From Mycobacterium sp. SMC-2 (GTDB lineage: Bacteria > Actinomycetota > Actinomycetes > Mycobacteriales > Mycobacteriaceae), in NCBI RefSeq assembly GCF_025263485.1, contig NZ_CP079863.1, forward strand, positions 4,464,001 through 4,528,000: DNA of 64,000 bases. Direction: 5' to 3'. Below, piece by piece: positions 40,642 through 48,991 of the stretch. The notes under the pieces were generated by a model, which did not search any database, was not told the DNA's origin, and saw only the letters and a list, made by a program, of their open reading frames with translations. Position numbers and translations under genes: made by a program. Within the stretch, counting starts at the first letter, position 1; each line of letters starts with the position of its first letter.

Positions 40642-41898
40642 TCAGCGTGGCGTGAGGCGCACCGGGAGGTTGCTCACTCCGCAGGGCGTCATGATGTCGA
40701 TGTGCCCGACCCGGTAGGTGGGCTCAGCGAGAAGCTCGATGTCTTTCGTGCGTGCCAGCAGCTCTTCGAACATGACCCGGATCTCACGCCGGGCCAGGTT
40801 GGCGCCCAGGCAGTAGTGCACGCCGTGCCCGCCGAAGCCGACATGCGGGTTCGGGCTACGGGTGACATCGAAGCGGAACGGATCCGCGAACACCTTGGCA
40901 TCGCGATTGGCCGACGGGTAGAACAGCGCGACCCGTTCACCCGCTTTGATCTCGGCGCCATGCAGCACAGTGTCCTTAGTCGCGGTCCGCCGGAAGACGA
41001 CGACAGGCGATGCCCAGCGGACAATCTCGTCCACGGCGGTGCCCATCACCGACGGGTCGCTGCGCAAAAGCTCCATCTGGTCGGGGTTTTCGAGCAGGGC
41101 CAGCAACCCGCTGGAGGTTGAATCACGGGTGGTCTCGCTGCCGGCAATGGTCAGCACCATGAAGAACAGGTCGAGCTCGAACTCGGTGAGCCGGGTCGTG
41201 GACCCGTCGGGTTGTGCGATCTCGGCCGTGGTGAGCTTGGTCCACACGTCGTCGGCCGGCGACTGCCGCTTGCGGTCGGCGAGTTCGTGGGCATAGGCGA
41301 ACATCTGGCCCATGCGCGCCTGCTGCTCTGCTTCGGGCAACTGCATGCTCTGGGCCTCGATGGCAGCGCGGACCACGTGGAACAGCGGCTCGCGATCCGC
41401 CTCGGGGATGCCCACGATGTCGGCGATCATGTGCACCGGCAGCTGGTAGGCAATCTCTTCGACGAAGTTGCACTCCCCCAATTCCAGAGCTCGCTCGATG
41501 ATCCGGATCGCCCAGGACCGCGCCTGGTCCTCGAGCATCGCCGTCATCCTGGCCGTGAACCCCTTGTTCACCAGCTTGCGCAGGCGGGTGTGGTCGGGCG
41601 GGTCCATCGTGATGAGCATCATCCCGCGGGCGTTGTGATCCCAGTCGGGGATTTTGGGGCCCTCGAACGACCGGAACGTAGTGTGGTCGGCGCTCACCGT
41701 CTTGATCTCTTCGTGGGTCGACACCACCCAGAACGATCCGCCGCCGAGCTTCTCCTTGGCACCCGCAGTCTCCGGATGACGCCACACCGGCGCCTGCTCA
41801 CGCAAGACCGTGAAGACGTCGTGCGGGAAGCCGTGGGTGAAGTCCTCCAGGCTCAGGTCGATGGTGTCGAGGGTCGGTACTGCCGATTCCACCGTCAT
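40642..41898 (-). CDS. Cytochrome P450 (sister of 37770)
   Basis: This P450 has 418 residues, with I-helix I-A-G-S-E-T-T-R, K-helix D-E-I-V-R and heme loop F-G-G-H-G-V-H-Y-C-L-G. It shares long identical stretches with the P450 at 37770 (for example G-F-P-H-D-V-F-T-V-L-R-E-Q-A-P-V-W-R-H), so the two are recent paralogues separated by an SDR and an isomerase. It is the second gene of the operon that begins with the cupin at 42393. Both may act on related ring or side-chain positions. Confidence 0.92.
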   Translation of the reverse strand: MTVESAVPTLDTIDLSLEDFTHGFPHDVFTVLREQAPVWRHPETAGAKEKLGGGSFWVVSTHEEIKTVSADHTTFRSFEGPKIPDWDHNARGMMLITMDPPDHTRLRKLVNKGFTARMTAMLEDQARSWAIRIIERALELGECNFVEEIAYQLPVHMIADIVGIPEADREPLFHVVRAAIEAQSMQLPEAEQQARMGQMFAYAHELADRKRQSPADDVWTKLTTAEIAQPDGSTTRLTEFELDLFFMVLTIAGSETTRDSTSSGLLALLENPDQMELLRSDPSVMGTAVDEIVRWASPVVVFRRTATKDTVLHGAEIKAGERVALFYPSANRDAKVFADPFRFDVTRSPNPHVGFGGHGVHYCLGANLARREIRVMFEELLARTKDIELLAEPTYRVGHIDIMTPCGVSNLPVRLTPR

Positions 41899-41937
41899 GC
41901 CTTGCTCCTTAGGGTGAGCGCGCGCCCAATGGCCCTG

Positions 41938-42393
41938 TCAGCCGGCGCTATTCGTGGACTGAGGTCGCTCGACGAGGATCTTCTCGTAAGCTCCCGACGT
42001 CATGCCGGCGACGGCCAGGTACGACGCCGGCGCGCTGGACACATTGCGGATCCCGTGCGGAATTCCGGCCGGCACCAGCACCGCTTCACCGACCTTCATC
42101 CTCCTTGGGGGATATTCGCCTAGCGTGTATTCGACCTCGCCCTCAACGATGATGTGGAGGTGCTCGGTCCTGGGATGAACGTGGTAGTCGTTCTCCTGGC
42201 CGGGCGACAGGTTCCACATGATCAGGCCGAGGTCGGTCGTCGCGGACGCAAGCACTGCGGTCGGTGACTTCTCGTCGAACTCCTGATAGGTCGACATCGA
42301 AAACACCAGCGAAGGCGGATCCGCCGGGTTCATCGCTGACGCCCGATCGGCGATGAAGCGCTCATGGCCAGGCTCGGGAACGTAGTTCGTCAT
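41938..42393 (-). CDS. Cupin-domain protein, copy 1
   Basis: This 151-residue single cupin has the metal-binding pattern G-Q-E-N-D-Y-H-x-H-P-x-x-E-H in motif 1 and P-A-G-I-P-H-G-I-R-N in motif 2 (His, His, Glu, His ligands). It is one of three related cupins in the window (also 46349 and 58810). Small cupins in catabolic clusters can be dioxygenases, isomerases or decarboxylases, and sequence alone does not tell. It heads the operon with a P450, the isomerase and an SDR, and diverges from the GMC gene. Confidence 0.8.
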   Translation of the reverse strand: MTNYVPEPGHERFIADRASAMNPADPPSLVFSMSTYQEFDEKSPTAVLASATTDLGLIMWNLSPGQENDYHVHPRTEHLHIIVEGEVEYTLGEYPPRRMKVGEAVLVPAGIPHGIRNVSSAPASYLAVAGMTSGAYEKILVERPQSTNSAG

Positions 42394-42473
42394 CGACGCC
42401 TTTCCTTTGGACCGGACCCGGCGGCGACCATGGAGGCGCGCTGCCGAATGGATTGCTGGAGTCTAACCCGACG

Positions 42474-42493
42474 TGATATGAACTATTTTATCA
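42474..42493. promoter_or_regulatory. AT-rich dyad TGATA-N10-TATCA between divergent cupin and GMC genes
   Basis: TGATA (42474-42478) and TATCA (42489-42493) flank an AT-rich centre. The minus strand contains TAAAAT, a perfect TANNNT -10, about 90 bases before the cupin start. It is related in composition and position to the other AT-rich elements. Confidence 0.4.
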
Positions 42494-42623
42494 AGTTTGG
42501 CCGAATGGGTCGAGGCCCAACTGAACCAAGAGCATCGGTAACGATCTTGGAAGGCGTGCAGTTGGTAGCGATGGCAATACCGTTGCCCGGTCTCGTGACA
42601 TCCCTCGGCGGGTTGGGGCAGTA

Positions 42624-44258
42624 ATGCCACGCGACCATGACCGCGCCGAGTGGGATTACGTCATCATCGGTGGCGGATCGGCCGGATGTGTTCTCGCCAA
42701 TCGGCTTTCCGCGAACCCGTCCAATAGCGTGCTGCTGCTGGAGGCCGGCGGCTGGGACGGCCACCCCCTGATTCGCATCCCGGCGGCACTGGCGATGATG
42801 CCCGAGAAATTCGACTGGCGGTTCGCCGGTGCGCCCGACCCGTCCCGCAATGGGTTGCCCGACGACTGGTCGGCAGGAAAAGTGCTCGGCGGCGGCAGCT
42901 CGATCAACATGATGTGCTGGGTGCGCGGGGAGCGCTCGGACTTCGACGAGTGGCGCGACCTGGGCTGCCCGGGCTGGGGATACGACGACGTCTTGCCGTA
43001 CTTCGAGCGCGCCGAGACGTTCGCCGACGGGCCGAGTCCCTACCGCGGCAGCAGCGGCCCGATGAGCGTGACCAAGGTCAAGATGCGGGTCGAGGCCCTC
43101 GATGACTTCCTCGAAGCTGCCGAAGCGGCGGGTCACCAGCCGAATCCCGATTACAACGGTGAACGTCAGCAGGGCGTCTCCGTCGCACAGGTGAACCAGC
43201 GGCGCGGGTTTCGGTGCAACACCGCCCGCGCGTACCTGGTGCCTGCCCGCAAGCGCCCGAACCTGACGATCCGCACCGGTGCGTTCGTCAATCGAGTGTG
43301 CATCGAAGGGACGCGGGCTACGGGCGTGGAGTACGAGCATGAGGGGCGCCGCGTCCAGGCGCGTGCCGCCTCGGAGGTGATCGTCAGCGCGGGTTCGCTC
43401 ACATCCCCGAAGCTGCTCATGCTGTCGGGTATCGGGCCGGCCGACCATCTGCAAGCGCTCGGCATCCACGTTCGCCTCGACCAGCCCGCCGTCGGGACGA
43501 ACTTGCAGGAGCACGCGTACGCCCTCATGCGGTACCGCACGACCGCCGGCACGCTACGCGAGGAGCTGCGGCCGCTACGCGCGATCCGGCATGGTTGGGA
43601 GTTTCTCCGGCGGGGCGGGGGCGCCTTGACGATGTCCGGCGGCGCGGCCATCGTGTTCGCGCCGATCACCGGCGAGCGACCCACCGAGACCGAGATCATT
43701 CTGATGCCCGTCGGTATGGAGTTCAAATCCCTTGAGGGCCAAGAGGACACCCACGACATCCACAACGTGAAGATCGTCGGTAAGCGGGTGATGCTGTACC
43801 CGAGTTTCGTCCACCCGACGGGCCGGGGCACCGTCCGCCTTGCGTCGGCCGACCCGAGGGCTACACCGGTGATCGAGCACTCGCTGGTGGGCGGCGAGGA
43901 CATGGCGGCGCTCATTGCCGCGTGCCGCCAGGCGCGAGAGATCTTCCGCACGCCGGTGATGAAGGCTCGCGAGGTCGTTGAGGAACTTCCCGGTGACGAG
44001 GTGCAGACCGACGAGCAGTGGGCGGAATTCCTGCGGCGGCACGCGTTCCGGCCCTATCACCCGGTGGGGACCTGCCGGATGGGGTCCGATGACGGTGCGG
44101 TCGTGGATCCCGAGCTGCGGGTGCGGGGTATCGACGGGCTGCGGGTCGTCGACGCTTCGGTCTTCCCCCGGATCACCAGCGGCAACACGAATGCGCCGGT
44201 CATCATGGTCGCCGAGCGCGCCGCGGATCTGATCCTGCAGAAAACCGCGCAGCACTAG
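42624..44258 (+). CDS. GMC-family FAD oxidoreductase
   Basis: This 544-residue protein has an N-terminal FAD-binding motif (V-I-I-G-G-G-S-A-G-C-V-L-A-N-R-L-S) and the GMC signature near V-L-G-G-G-S-S-I-N-M. The C-terminal active-site region has Y-H-P-V-G-T-C-R-M-G and the final N-T-N-A-P-V-I-M-V-A-E-R-A. GMC enzymes oxidise primary or secondary alcohols (choline dehydrogenase, alcohol oxidases). It is a single-gene plus-strand unit, divergent from the cupin operon; an alcohol intermediate is its likely substrate. Confidence 0.92.
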   Translation: MPRDHDRAEWDYVIIGGGSAGCVLANRLSANPSNSVLLLEAGGWDGHPLIRIPAALAMMPEKFDWRFAGAPDPSRNGLPDDWSAGKVLGGGSSINMMCWVRGERSDFDEWRDLGCPGWGYDDVLPYFERAETFADGPSPYRGSSGPMSVTKVKMRVEALDDFLEAAEAAGHQPNPDYNGERQQGVSVAQVNQRRGFRCNTARAYLVPARKRPNLTIRTGAFVNRVCIEGTRATGVEYEHEGRRVQARAASEVIVSAGSLTSPKLLMLSGIGPADHLQALGIHVRLDQPAVGTNLQEHAYALMRYRTTAGTLREELRPLRAIRHGWEFLRRGGGALTMSGGAAIVFAPITGERPTETEIILMPVGMEFKSLEGQEDTHDIHNVKIVGKRVMLYPSFVHPTGRGTVRLASADPRATPVIEHSLVGGEDMAALIAACRQAREIFRTPVMKAREVVEELPGDEVQTDEQWAEFLRRHAFRPYHPVGTCRMGSDDGAVVDPELRVRGIDGLRVVDASVFPRITSGNTNAPVIMVAERAADLILQKTAQH

Positions 44259-44276
44259 GCACTTAGATCGCCGACG

Positions 44277-46082
44277 TCAAAGCGGTTTGACGCTGCCGTC
44301 GGGCTGCCTCACCAGGCTCGGCACCAGCCCCTCCATCTGTGCGATCACCTGCAGCGCCAGGATGTCGCTGGACTTGCGGGAGTCGACGATTCCCCCGTTG
44401 ATCAGCCACAGGTGCGGTTGTGCGGTCGGTCGGCTCATCGTGCGGTACTCGCCGTCTTCGGCGACGCCGATGCAGCGGCCGACCTTCTGCGCCACCGCCG
44501 GGCCGAGCAGCGCAGCGATGTCCTCGGACAGGTCGTGGTAGCCCGTGCACAAGACGACCGCGTCGAACGGCGTCACACGGCCGTCCTTCATGCGGACACC
44601 CTCGGGGACGAATCGCTCGATCCGGTCGAAGTCCAGCATCGTGATCTTGCCCTCGACGATCGCCTCCGACGCGCCGACGTTGAGGTAGTACCCTCGCACG
44701 TCGCGGAACAACTTCATGGTCCAGCCGGTTTCGTCGTCACCGACGGTGAGTTTCTGGCCGGCCTTCCTCAAGCCGGTGTGCAGTTCGGCGTGCGACACCT
44801 CTGTCGCGGCGGTGTAGGCCTTCGCCCGCGCCACCATCATGGGCAGGTTCATGGAGCTGCGGAGTTGGTCGGCCTCATCCACTGGCAATCTGCCATAGTC
44901 CGCGCTGAACTTTACGACCTCGTCGATATTGACGACGCAGGCGGCACCGCGCTGGGCCATGGTCGGAAACGCGCCCTTCTGATACAGGTCGAGACAGATG
45001 TCATGGCCGGTGGTCGACGTACCGACGACCAGCACCCTCTTGCTCCGAAACACGCTGCCGCTCTTGAACATCGAGGAGTGCAGAACTTCGCCCGCAAACT
45101 CGTTCAGTCCGGGCAGCTCGGGAATCCTCGGCCTGCCCCCGGCGCCGCCGACGGCCAGCACCAGGTGCTTGGGATGCATGACCCGCGTGGAGCCGTCGGC
45201 GAGGCGCAGCGACACCTCCCATACACGAGCGGTCTCGTCGAACGATGCGCTCAGAACTTCCGTGGATCCCCAGAAGTTGAGATTCATCAGCGTGGCATAG
45301 CAATCCAGCCAGTCGGCCCAGCGGTCCTTCGGCAGGAACATCGGCCAGCCTTCAGGCAACGGGATGTAGGGCAGGTCATTCATCCACGTCGGTGTGTGCA
45401 GGGCCAGCGACTCGTAGCGATTGCGCCATGTGTCACCGGGCTTTTCGTTCTTTTCCACGATGAGGTAGGACGCGCCCTTGCGCTCGAACCGCGCACCGAC
45501 GCTCAGCCCGGAATGGCTGCCGCCGATGATCAGGACGTCGGGGTCACGCGTCGAGAAGTCCGACTTCGCCTCCGCCCACTCACCCCAGGTCTGGCCCGGA
45601 CAGGCGGGTTCGAACCCTAGCCGGGGGTGCCGCCCGACGGCCTCTGGTGCGCAATTCAACGCCACCAAACCGGTGGCAATCATCCAGACGCGCATACCGA
45701 ATCGGGACGACTCGTCGCGAGCCAACCGGGCGAAGCCCTTGCCGATTCCGACTGCGGTCTTGAAGGCGAAGAAGACCTCGAAGACCTCCTCACCGAGGAA
45801 CTCTGCCAAGCGGGGGGCCGAGCGCTCGTCATCGAGGCGTAGCTCGTTGAAGCCGGCCGACGGCGCGTAATCAAGCATCGCGTCCCGCACGGCGTGCCTG
45901 CCCCAGAACTGGCGCGTGTCCCACGTCAGCGACACCATGTCGCGCCAGTATGACTCCATGAGGAATAACCCGTCGAAGGCTTCGCTGTCGCCCGCGTGAA
46001 GTGCTTGTTCGAAGGCATTGAGCCACATCTGGGATAGCTCAGCCAGCGTCACATCCTCCCGCACGGTCGAAGTTGGCATCAT
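44277..46082 (-). CDS. Flavin monooxygenase with an N-terminal NTF2-like domain
   Basis: The first 150 or so residues form an NTF2/SnoaL-like domain; the remaining 440 are an FMO/Baeyer-Villiger-type monooxygenase. The FAD motif is G-G-S-H-S-G-L, followed by G-D-T-W-R-N-R-Y and a second nucleotide motif G-T-S-T-T-G. The fingerprint F-A-G-E-V-L-H-S-S-M-F matches F-x-G-x3-H-x3-(F/Y/W), with Phe where BVMOs have Trp, so N- or S-oxygenation or Baeyer-Villiger chemistry are both open. It is a single-gene unit, convergent with the GMC gene. Confidence 0.85.
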   Translation of the reverse strand: MMPTSTVREDVTLAELSQMWLNAFEQALHAGDSEAFDGLFLMESYWRDMVSLTWDTRQFWGRHAVRDAMLDYAPSAGFNELRLDDERSAPRLAEFLGEEVFEVFFAFKTAVGIGKGFARLARDESSRFGMRVWMIATGLVALNCAPEAVGRHPRLGFEPACPGQTWGEWAEAKSDFSTRDPDVLIIGGSHSGLSVGARFERKGASYLIVEKNEKPGDTWRNRYESLALHTPTWMNDLPYIPLPEGWPMFLPKDRWADWLDCYATLMNLNFWGSTEVLSASFDETARVWEVSLRLADGSTRVMHPKHLVLAVGGAGGRPRIPELPGLNEFAGEVLHSSMFKSGSVFRSKRVLVVGTSTTGHDICLDLYQKGAFPTMAQRGAACVVNIDEVVKFSADYGRLPVDEADQLRSSMNLPMMVARAKAYTAATEVSHAELHTGLRKAGQKLTVGDDETGWTMKLFRDVRGYYLNVGASEAIVEGKITMLDFDRIERFVPEGVRMKDGRVTPFDAVVLCTGYHDLSEDIAALLGPAVAQKVGRCIGVAEDGEYRTMSRPTAQPHLWLINGGIVDSRKSSDILALQVIAQMEGLVPSLVRQPDGSVKPL

Positions 46083-46348
46083 GGCCTCTCAGTTCGTCCC
46101 ATCGAACATAAGTGGTGAATATTCTACATTAGTGTCGAGCACGGATATAGCTCTGTTCGGCGAATTCACCTGAGCATCTGCGTGCGAGGCGGGTTGAACA
46201 CCTCGATGGCGTCGTTCGTCAGCAACGACAGGCGGACCACCACCGCGCGGGAATGATCCGCCAGGTTCGCTCTGCCCCATTGGTCACAATCTGCGATCGA
46301 CTGCGCGATGCGATCAGCCCACGTTGGTTTGCTGGCGTCGTGCGCGGC
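46083..46348. other. Non-coding stretch upstream of the flavin monooxygenase
   Basis: No convincing coding sequence is present. It contains the 8-bp palindrome GAATATTC (46117-46124), related to the AT-rich promoter family, with TAGAAT on the minus strand as a possible -10 for the monooxygenase. The rest, up to the end of the cupin gene, is GC-rich and shows no other signal. Confidence 0.45.
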
Positions 46349-46792
46349 TCAGTGGCCGGGTCGCTCGACGCGGATTTTCTCGTACGGCCCCGGGCTGGTG
46401 ACCGCGACGTAGGACGCCCGCTTGTCACTGACGTTGCGGATACCGTGCGCGACCTTGGCCGGGACCATGATCGCGTCGCCGGCCCGGGTGATCACAGGCG
46501 GCTCGGCGCCCAGCGTGTACTCGCACTCGCCCTCGATGATTATGTGTATGTGCTCCGTGGTCGGGTGCATGTGATAGTCGTTCTCCTGCCCCGGCTCGAG
46601 GTTCCACACGACCACGCCGATCTGCCCGGCGGCATAGCCGAGGACAACGGTCGGCTTTTCCCGGTCGAACTGCTGCAGCTCGGAGAGCGAGAAGATCATG
46701 CTCGGCAGGTTCTCGGGGTTGATCTTGCCGAGGAAGTCGAAGACGACGTTCTCGTCGTCGGGCAGCTTGGGCATGTCGGGTGGTGCGGTCAA
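46349..46792 (-). CDS. Cupin-domain protein, copy 2
   Basis: This 147-residue single cupin has motif 1 G-Q-E-N-D-Y-H-M-H-P-T-T-E-H and motif 2 A-K-V-A-H-G-I-R-N, the same arrangement as copies 1 and 3. The TTG at 46792 is chosen because GGGAGC lies 6 bases before it; the next in-frame start (ATG 46774) has no such site. It is the last gene of the FAD monooxygenase / hydratase-aldolase operon, 30 bases after the aldolase stop. Confidence 0.78.
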   Translation of the reverse strand: MTAPPDMPKLPDDENVVFDFLGKINPENLPSMIFSLSELQQFDREKPTVVLGYAAGQIGVVVWNLEPGQENDYHMHPTTEHIHIIIEGECEYTLGAEPPVITRAGDAIMVPAKVAHGIRNVSDKRASYVAVTSPGPYEKIRVERPGH

Positions 46793-46822
46793 GGTTCGCT
46801 CCCAGTCGCGGTTGTAGTTGTT

Positions 46823-47794
46823 TCAGTTCGCCTCGGAGGAGTACTTCTTCACGAGCTCGGCCCAGCGGCGACCGCACTCGCGGGCACCCTCGGCGTACTC
46901 CTCCGGAACGTCGTTGTAAGGAGGCCGGATCGGGCCGGCCTTGCAGTACCCGGACTCGTTGAACCGGATTTTCTCCAGCTGGAGGTTGAACTGGGAGAAC
47001 GTCTCGAAGTCGCCGTTCGGGATGAACGTCTCGTTGGCCCAGAAGATGTCCTTGGCGATCTCGCCGGCCCGGTCGAGGTCTTTGGCCTCGATTGCGTTCA
47101 TCAGGGCAACGCAGGGCTGCGGGCCCATGGAGGCGGCCGTGGCCCACAGTGCCGTCATGGCATCGGGGGCCTGCTGGGCGAAACCGAGCGCCATCATGTC
47201 GATCGGCAGAAAGTTGATCTTGCCGTTCACCGCTGCCAGGCAGTCGAGGTAAGAGACCGGGCTGGCGAACTTGGCGCTGGTGACAGTCGGCGCCGCGGCG
47301 GCGACCCCGGCCCAGAACGACGGCGGGAATCCGAAGCGGAAGGCGTACTGGTTGGCGTAGACCATGATCGCAATGTCCGGGAAGGCCTCGGAGATCGACG
47401 CGTAGAAGTTGACCGCCTGCCTCTCGCTGCAGGCTTGCCACATCGGCAGCCCGAGCATGGTGCCGTCGGCGCCGCGGTCGCGCAGGAACCGCATCCGCCG
47501 CACCGTCTCGTGCGTGCCGAGAGTCGTGGCGCCGACAAACGCGGGCACCCGCTTGTCGACCGTTGACAGGAAGCAATCGGTGAAAGCCTGGAACTCGGCC
47601 TCGGTCAAGGTGGCGCACTCCCCCGTCGTCCCGAGTGCCAGCAGTCCGGCGCAGCCGTCTTGGATCATCCGTTCGGTCAAGCGGGCGGTTTCGTCGAGAT
47701 CGACGGTGTCGGTCGCGTCCCATCGATCGGCGCCCGGCTTGGCGGGAGTCGCCAAGATCCCGTAGACGCCTTTGAAGTCCTGGGCTGTCAGCAT
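46823..47794 (-). CDS. NahE-type hydratase-aldolase (DapA superfamily)
   Basis: This 323-residue TIM barrel of the dihydrodipicolinate synthase superfamily resembles trans-o-hydroxybenzylidenepyruvate hydratase-aldolase (NahE/PhdG) rather than DapA. It has T-V-D-L-D-E-T-A-R near the start, the G-T-T-G-E-C loop (55-60), G-T-M-L-G-L-P-M-W, and Schiff-base Lys175 in T-S-A-K-F. NahE-type enzymes split an aromatic-ring-cleavage product into an aldehyde and pyruvate. TAATG overlap with the preceding FAD gene implies coupling. An extradiol dioxygenase at 50433 and an ALDH at 34169 could supply and consume its substrates. Confidence 0.82.
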   Translation of the reverse strand: MLTAQDFKGVYGILATPAKPGADRWDATDTVDLDETARLTERMIQDGCAGLLALGTTGECATLTEAEFQAFTDCFLSTVDKRVPAFVGATTLGTHETVRRMRFLRDRGADGTMLGLPMWQACSERQAVNFYASISEAFPDIAIMVYANQYAFRFGFPPSFWAGVAAAAPTVTSAKFASPVSYLDCLAAVNGKINFLPIDMMALGFAQQAPDAMTALWATAASMGPQPCVALMNAIEAKDLDRAGEIAKDIFWANETFIPNGDFETFSQFNLQLEKIRFNESGYCKAGPIRPPYNDVPEEYAEGARECGRRWAELVKKYSSEAN

Positions 47795-48990
47795 TACTGG
47801 CTCTCCTTGATCGGTGCGTGGGTCATGGCTTCTTCCTTGGTCGCAAGAGCAACGGTGCCCGGGTCGTAATCCGGCGGGCCGCCGGTGTTGCGGAACGGCA
47901 GGGCTTCCGCATCGGTGAACGTCATCAGCTCTTCGGCTTTCTGACGGGAGATGATCTGTACCGCGTTGGCGCGGAACTTCCGGGTGGCCTCGTAGCGGGC
48001 GAGGGCCTCCTCGACGCCGTCGGCCGCCTCGAAGCAGCGGCCGATCACGGTGCCGTCTTCGATCGCCATGTTTCCGCCCTGACCCAAGAACGGCAGCAGG
48101 GGGTGCGCGGCGTCGCCGAGCAGCGACACCCGCCCCAGCGTCCACAGGTCGATGGTGGGCCGGTCGCGCAACGCCCACTTGAAGAGGTTTTCCTCCGGGA
48201 TCGCGTTGATGACCTCGTGCACGACGCCGCAGTAGTCCTGATAGAGGCCGAGCAGCGACGCCCGTTCGGCCGGAATCGACCAGCCCTCCTCTTCCCAGCC
48301 AGGCTGGCGGGCGTGGGCCACCACATTCATGAACTCGGTCCCACGCACAAAATACAAAAGGAACATCTGATCGGGGCCGACGTAGAAGCTGCCGTTCTCG
48401 TTCGCCACGCCTTCGGTCACCAGCGGGGCCGGGATAAGCCCCCGGTAGGACACCATGCCGGTGTAGACGACCGGCTCGGGTCCGAACATCGCCGGCCGCA
48501 CCACAGAGGCCACACCGTCGCAACCGACGAGCCCGTCCACGGTTGCCGAACGGCCGTTGGTGAACGTGACAGTCACGGAATCGTCGTCCTGGCTGAAACC
48601 GGCGAACTCGCTCCCCAGGTGCAGGCAGCCGGGATCGTGTGCGAGCGCTGCGTCCATCAGAACGCCATGCAGGTCGGCCCGATGCAGGGCGTATGCGAGC
48701 TCTTGGCCCGGAACGTCAAGCGCCTCCTGGATTGTCGCCCCCGTAGCGTAGTGCTTCATATGGAAGTAGCCGCGGGGCCGCTCGCCGGCTTTGTCCCGGA
48801 CTCGGTCACCCAGGCCGAGGAAGTCCAGCGCCCGCATCGACGGTCCCGCCACGACCATGCCGGCGCCCACCTCGTGAATCTCCGGGGCGCGCTCGAACAC
48901 CGAAACCCGCATGCCGATTCGTTGCAACGACACGGCCGCGGTCAAACCACCGATGCCGGCGCCGACGATTCCGATGTGCCCGTAGTTCAA
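47794..48990 (-). CDS. FAD-dependent aromatic monooxygenase (salicylate-hydroxylase-like)
   Basis: This 398-residue group A flavoprotein monooxygenase has an N-terminal G-A-G-I-G-G-L FAD motif, a central D-G motif (V-G-C-D-G-V-A-S) and the C-terminal G-D-A-A-H-P-L-L-P-F-L-G-Q-G-G-N motif. The pattern is that of salicylate or 6-hydroxynicotinate monooxygenases, which hydroxylate phenolic acids, often with decarboxylation. It sits between another FAD monooxygenase and the hydratase-aldolase, consistent with processing the acid derived from the aldolase product. Confidence 0.85.
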   Translation of the reverse strand: MNYGHIGIVGAGIGGLTAAVSLQRIGMRVSVFERAPEIHEVGAGMVVAGPSMRALDFLGLGDRVRDKAGERPRGYFHMKHYATGATIQEALDVPGQELAYALHRADLHGVLMDAALAHDPGCLHLGSEFAGFSQDDDSVTVTFTNGRSATVDGLVGCDGVASVVRPAMFGPEPVVYTGMVSYRGLIPAPLVTEGVANENGSFYVGPDQMFLLYFVRGTEFMNVVAHARQPGWEEEGWSIPAERASLLGLYQDYCGVVHEVINAIPEENLFKWALRDRPTIDLWTLGRVSLLGDAAHPLLPFLGQGGNMAIEDGTVIGRCFEAADGVEEALARYEATRKFRANAVQIISRQKAEELMTFTDAEALPFRNTGGPPDYDPGTVALATKEEAMTHAPIKESQ

Positions 48991-48991
48991 G

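Noticed and set aside
46089..46280. Possible small minus-strand gene upstream of the flavin monooxygenase
   Set aside because: No ribosome-binding site or recognisable motif, and it spans the likely promoter element at 46117.
46823..47794. Lysine-pathway dihydrodipicolinate synthase
   Set aside because: Motifs and length match NahE-type hydratase-aldolases, and neighbours are aromatic monooxygenases.
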